Shown piece after piece: positions 22,638 to 24,008 of a stretch of 24,008 nt of DNA. The position numbers were made by a program, and so were the translations under genes. Under the pieces are notes generated by a model. The model was not told the DNA's origin. It made no database searches and was given only the letters and a program-made list of their open reading frames with translations. The first letter of the stretch is position 1. Each line of letters begins with the position of its first letter. The DNA comes from Nitrosomonadaceae bacterium (lineage in GTDB: Bacteria; Pseudomonadota; Gammaproteobacteria; Burkholderiales; Nitrosomonadaceae), in NCBI GenBank assembly GCA_947471695.1, contig CANIWY010000006.1:1-24008 (forward strand), given 5' to 3'.

Positions 22638-23498
22638 TTGCAACCTACATTGAAACTATTGAATATCGACGACCACAGCCGAGATAGCATCGGCATGAAA
22701 TACATCTATCCGGTCGTATCTCGACGATCGGGTGGTGTGTCGGTGGGTATCAACCTCAACCCTAATAACGCATGTAACTGGCGGTGTATCTATTGCCAGG
22801 TTCCGGAACTGAAGCGTGGTACGGCACCTGTTATTGATCTGATCAGTCTTGAGGTGGAGTTGCGAACCTTCCTGCAGGAGGTTCTGTATGGTGACTTCAT
22901 GCAGAACCAGGTCCCAGCTGAGCTAAGGCGCATTAATGATATCGCTCTATCGGGTAATGGTGAACCTACCAGTGCTAAAGAGTTTGAACAGGTCATTGAA
23001 TTAATCGGGCGGGTAAGGAGTAGCCTTGATTTACCCAGAGATATTAAGTTAGTGTTGATCACCAATGGCAGTCTGATCGATCGGGATAATGTTCAGGCCG
23101 GATTGAGTCGGATGTCTGAGATTAATGGTGAGGTTTGGTTCAAGTTAGATAGTGTTACACGGTCAGGGAGAGCTCTCATTAATAATACGCGTATGAGCCT
23201 GAATCGGATGCGCGCTAACTTGCTGCTGGCCACATCCCTGTGTCCAACCTGGCTGCAAAGTTGTATGTTCCAGATCGATGATATGCCACTGAGAGAAGCT
23301 GAAGTAGATGCTTATCTTAGATTTGTTGCTGAACTGCTGAGAGATGGCGCCCCCCTTAAGGGAGTGATGATCTACGGACTTGCCCGGACATCGATGCAGC
23401 CTGAGTCGCCACGTCTTACAAAGGTTAGCCAGGGATGGATGGAATCATTAGGTGCTGAGATTCAGGCAATGGGGCTAGAGGTAAAGATCAGTCCGTAG
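22638..23498 (+). CDS. Radical SAM protein, function unknown (COG0731-like)
   Basis: A radical-SAM enzyme with the cluster motif CX3CX2C in NACNWRCIYCQVP, and a GNGEPT motif that corresponds to the GGE/SAM-binding element. YIYPVVSRRSGGVSVGINLNPNN just before the cluster is typical of a conserved proteobacterial family whose reaction is, to my knowledge, not established. It is not QueE: the fold elements around the cluster and the length differ, although it lies beside queD. The start is uncertain. GTG 22611 (295 aa) would overlap the queD start by 11 bp. TTG 22638 (286 aa) has GACGGGA 8 bp upstream and matches relatives better, so it is used here. Further TTGs lie at 22650 and 22659. A short hairpin follows the stop. 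Confidence 0.85.
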   Translation: MQPTLKLLNIDDHSRDSIGMKYIYPVVSRRSGGVSVGINLNPNNACNWRCIYCQVPELKRGTAPVIDLISLEVELRTFLQEVLYGDFMQNQVPAELRRINDIALSGNGEPTSAKEFEQVIELIGRVRSSLDLPRDIKLVLITNGSLIDRDNVQAGLSRMSEINGEVWFKLDSVTRSGRALINNTRMSLNRMRANLLLATSLCPTWLQSCMFQIDDMPLREAEVDAYLRFVAELLRDGAPLKGVMIYGLARTSMQPESPRLTKVSQGWMESLGAEIQAMGLEVKISP

Positions 23499-23499
23499 T

Positions 23500-23518
23500 A
23501 ACCAGACATGATCTGGTT
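23500..23518 (+). terminator. Hairpin after radical-SAM gene
   Basis: AACCAGA pairs with TCTGGTT (7 bp) around the loop CATGA, one base after the stop codon. Only a short T-run follows (TTTGG), so it would be a weak intrinsic terminator or an RNA end-stabilising hairpin. It lies between convergent genes. Confidence 0.4.
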
Positions 23519-23573
23519 TGGTTGTGGTGGTGTATAACAGTATGCATCCGGGTGCGATGGATGTGATGCGGGG

Positions 23574-23858
23574 TTATTTCGACTTGACGGATTTTTTCAG
23601 GTTCTTGTAAAGCTCTGGGTCCTGAATTTTTAGCAACTCAGCCACGATGAGATCATCCTTTTTAATTTTAGTCAGATCAATTTGTTCAATGTGTACCAGT
23701 CTGACAAGCTCCCTCACCGGTCGTGGCATGTTACGCCCACTCTCATATCGGGAGCCACCACTCTGGGTAACCCCGACCTTACTCCAGAAATCATGTTGAT
23801 TAAGACCCAGCTTACGACGGAGCTCACGTGGACTAGATATTTCTTCAAAGAGCTTCAT
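23574..23858 (-). CDS. XRE/Cro-type helix-turn-helix regulator
   Basis: A 94-aa predicted DNA-binding protein. The HTH runs from about residue 12 to 60: ELRRKLGLNQHDFWSKVGVTQ, then SRYESGRNMPRPVRELVRL, matching the Cro/CI pattern with the recognition helix around TQSGGSRYE. A basic Lys-rich C-terminal tail follows. There is no ligand or enzymatic domain. The ATG at 23856-23858 has AGAGGA 8 bp upstream. No toxin gene is visible next to it within the window, so an antitoxin role has no support. An 8-bp inverted repeat lies 55-77 bp upstream and could be its operator. Its target genes are unknown. Confidence 0.8.
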   Translation of the reverse strand: MKLFEEISSPRELRRKLGLNQHDFWSKVGVTQSGGSRYESGRNMPRPVRELVRLVHIEQIDLTKIKKDDLIVAELLKIQDPELYKNLKKSVKSK

Positions 23859-23912
23859 AATGCTTATCCTCTGCTGTTAGATCTGTGGGATTATGATGAC
23901 TGCAAATTGGAT

Positions 23913-23935
23913 GGAACTTTCAAGATTAAAGTTCC
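23913..23935. promoter_or_regulatory. Inverted repeat upstream of XRE regulator
   Basis: GGAACTTT-N7-AAAGTTCC is a perfect 8-bp inverted repeat with a 7-nt spacer, 55 bp upstream of the XRE gene start. On the minus strand it overlaps a TTGAAA that could be a -35. Its size and position suit a dimeric HTH protein and suggest autoregulation. Confidence 0.45.
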
Positions 23936-23968
23936 CCACGCCCACATTAATCTAAATAAATAAGGTAA

Positions 23969-23989
23969 TCCCCCGGCTATGCCGGGGGA
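23969..23989. terminator. GC-rich perfect palindrome near window end
   Basis: TCCCCCGGC and GCCGGGGGA form a perfect 9-bp stem around TAT. On the minus strand it is followed by TTACCTTATTTATTT, which is moderately T-rich, so it could terminate a minus-strand gene beyond the window. Alternatively it is the terminal hairpin of a mobile element. The neighbouring gene is not visible. Confidence 0.4.
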
Positions 23990-24008
23990 CTCACTAGGTT
24001 TGACCGAG

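Noticed and set aside
22622..22705. N-terminal extension of QueD
   Set aside because: The 28 extra residues are not family-like, and the stretch is the 5' end of the divergent radical-SAM gene.
23574..23858. Toxin-antitoxin module
   Set aside because: The XRE protein could be an antitoxin by fold, but no adjacent small toxin ORF is visible on its strand within the window.
23682..23963. 93-codon plus-strand ORF opposite the XRE regulator
   Set aside because: Mostly antisense to a protein with a clear HTH pattern. The part beyond the regulator contains its ribosome-binding site and inverted repeat, which better explains it.
1..24008. CRISPR array, prophage or complete insertion sequence
   Set aside because: No regularly spaced repeats, phage structural genes, integrase or transposase frames were seen.

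Overview
The window looks like a piece of a betaproteobacterial chromosome of moderate GC content, most likely Nitrosomonadales (Gallionellaceae/Nitrosomonadaceae-like). The assignment rests on gene content and order: short-form HisG beside MurA, ridA-recG, pcnB-folK-deoxynucleoside kinase-panB-panC, rnr-rlmB, and rpsF-priB-rpsR-rplI-dnaB. I cannot name a species from the sequence alone. No CRISPR array, rRNA, complete insertion sequence or prophage is visible.

Left block (1-9.8 kb): hisG and murA lie on the minus strand. Divergently from them, a compact plus-strand run encodes RidA, RecG, an orphan BtuD/FecE-type ABC ATPase, poly(A) polymerase I, FolK, a deoxynucleoside kinase, PanB and PanC. 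Several genes touch or overlap (pcnB/folK, folK/kinase), so this is probably one or a few transcripts covering DNA repair, RNA turnover, folate, dNTP salvage and pantothenate. The ABC ATPase and pcnB genes carry unusually long G homopolymers (11, 9, 8 and 7 G within 1.7 kb).

Middle block (9.8-15.2 kb): an accessory signalling island lies between panC and the tRNA-Leu/rnr locus. On the minus strand it has a soluble REC-PAS-HisKA_3-HATPase hybrid kinase, a NarL-type response regulator and a cysteine-rich lipoprotein with five CX3C motifs. On the plus strand, diverging from the kinase, is an EAL-HDOD protein with a degenerate EAL site. The divergent intergenic region has four CCTAAA/TTTAGG half-sites directly upstream of a good sigma70-like promoter for the kinase. 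A perfect 20-bp palindrome precedes the lipoprotein gene. This block is the best candidate for an undescribed local regulatory system. It ends in a gene-poor stretch holding a hairpin, a degenerate tRNA 3' end and an intact tRNA-Leu(CAG).

Right block (15.2-24 kb): core information-processing genes. They are rnr, rlmB, the ribosomal operon rpsF-priB-rpsR-rplI (strong promoter with a GC-rich discriminator, structured leader, intrinsic terminator) and dnaB. Facing them on the minus strand are a Bcp peroxiredoxin and QueD. A radical-SAM protein diverges from queD with almost no spacer, and a small XRE-type regulator with an upstream inverted repeat follows. The window closes on a perfect GC-rich palindrome whose owner lies outside.
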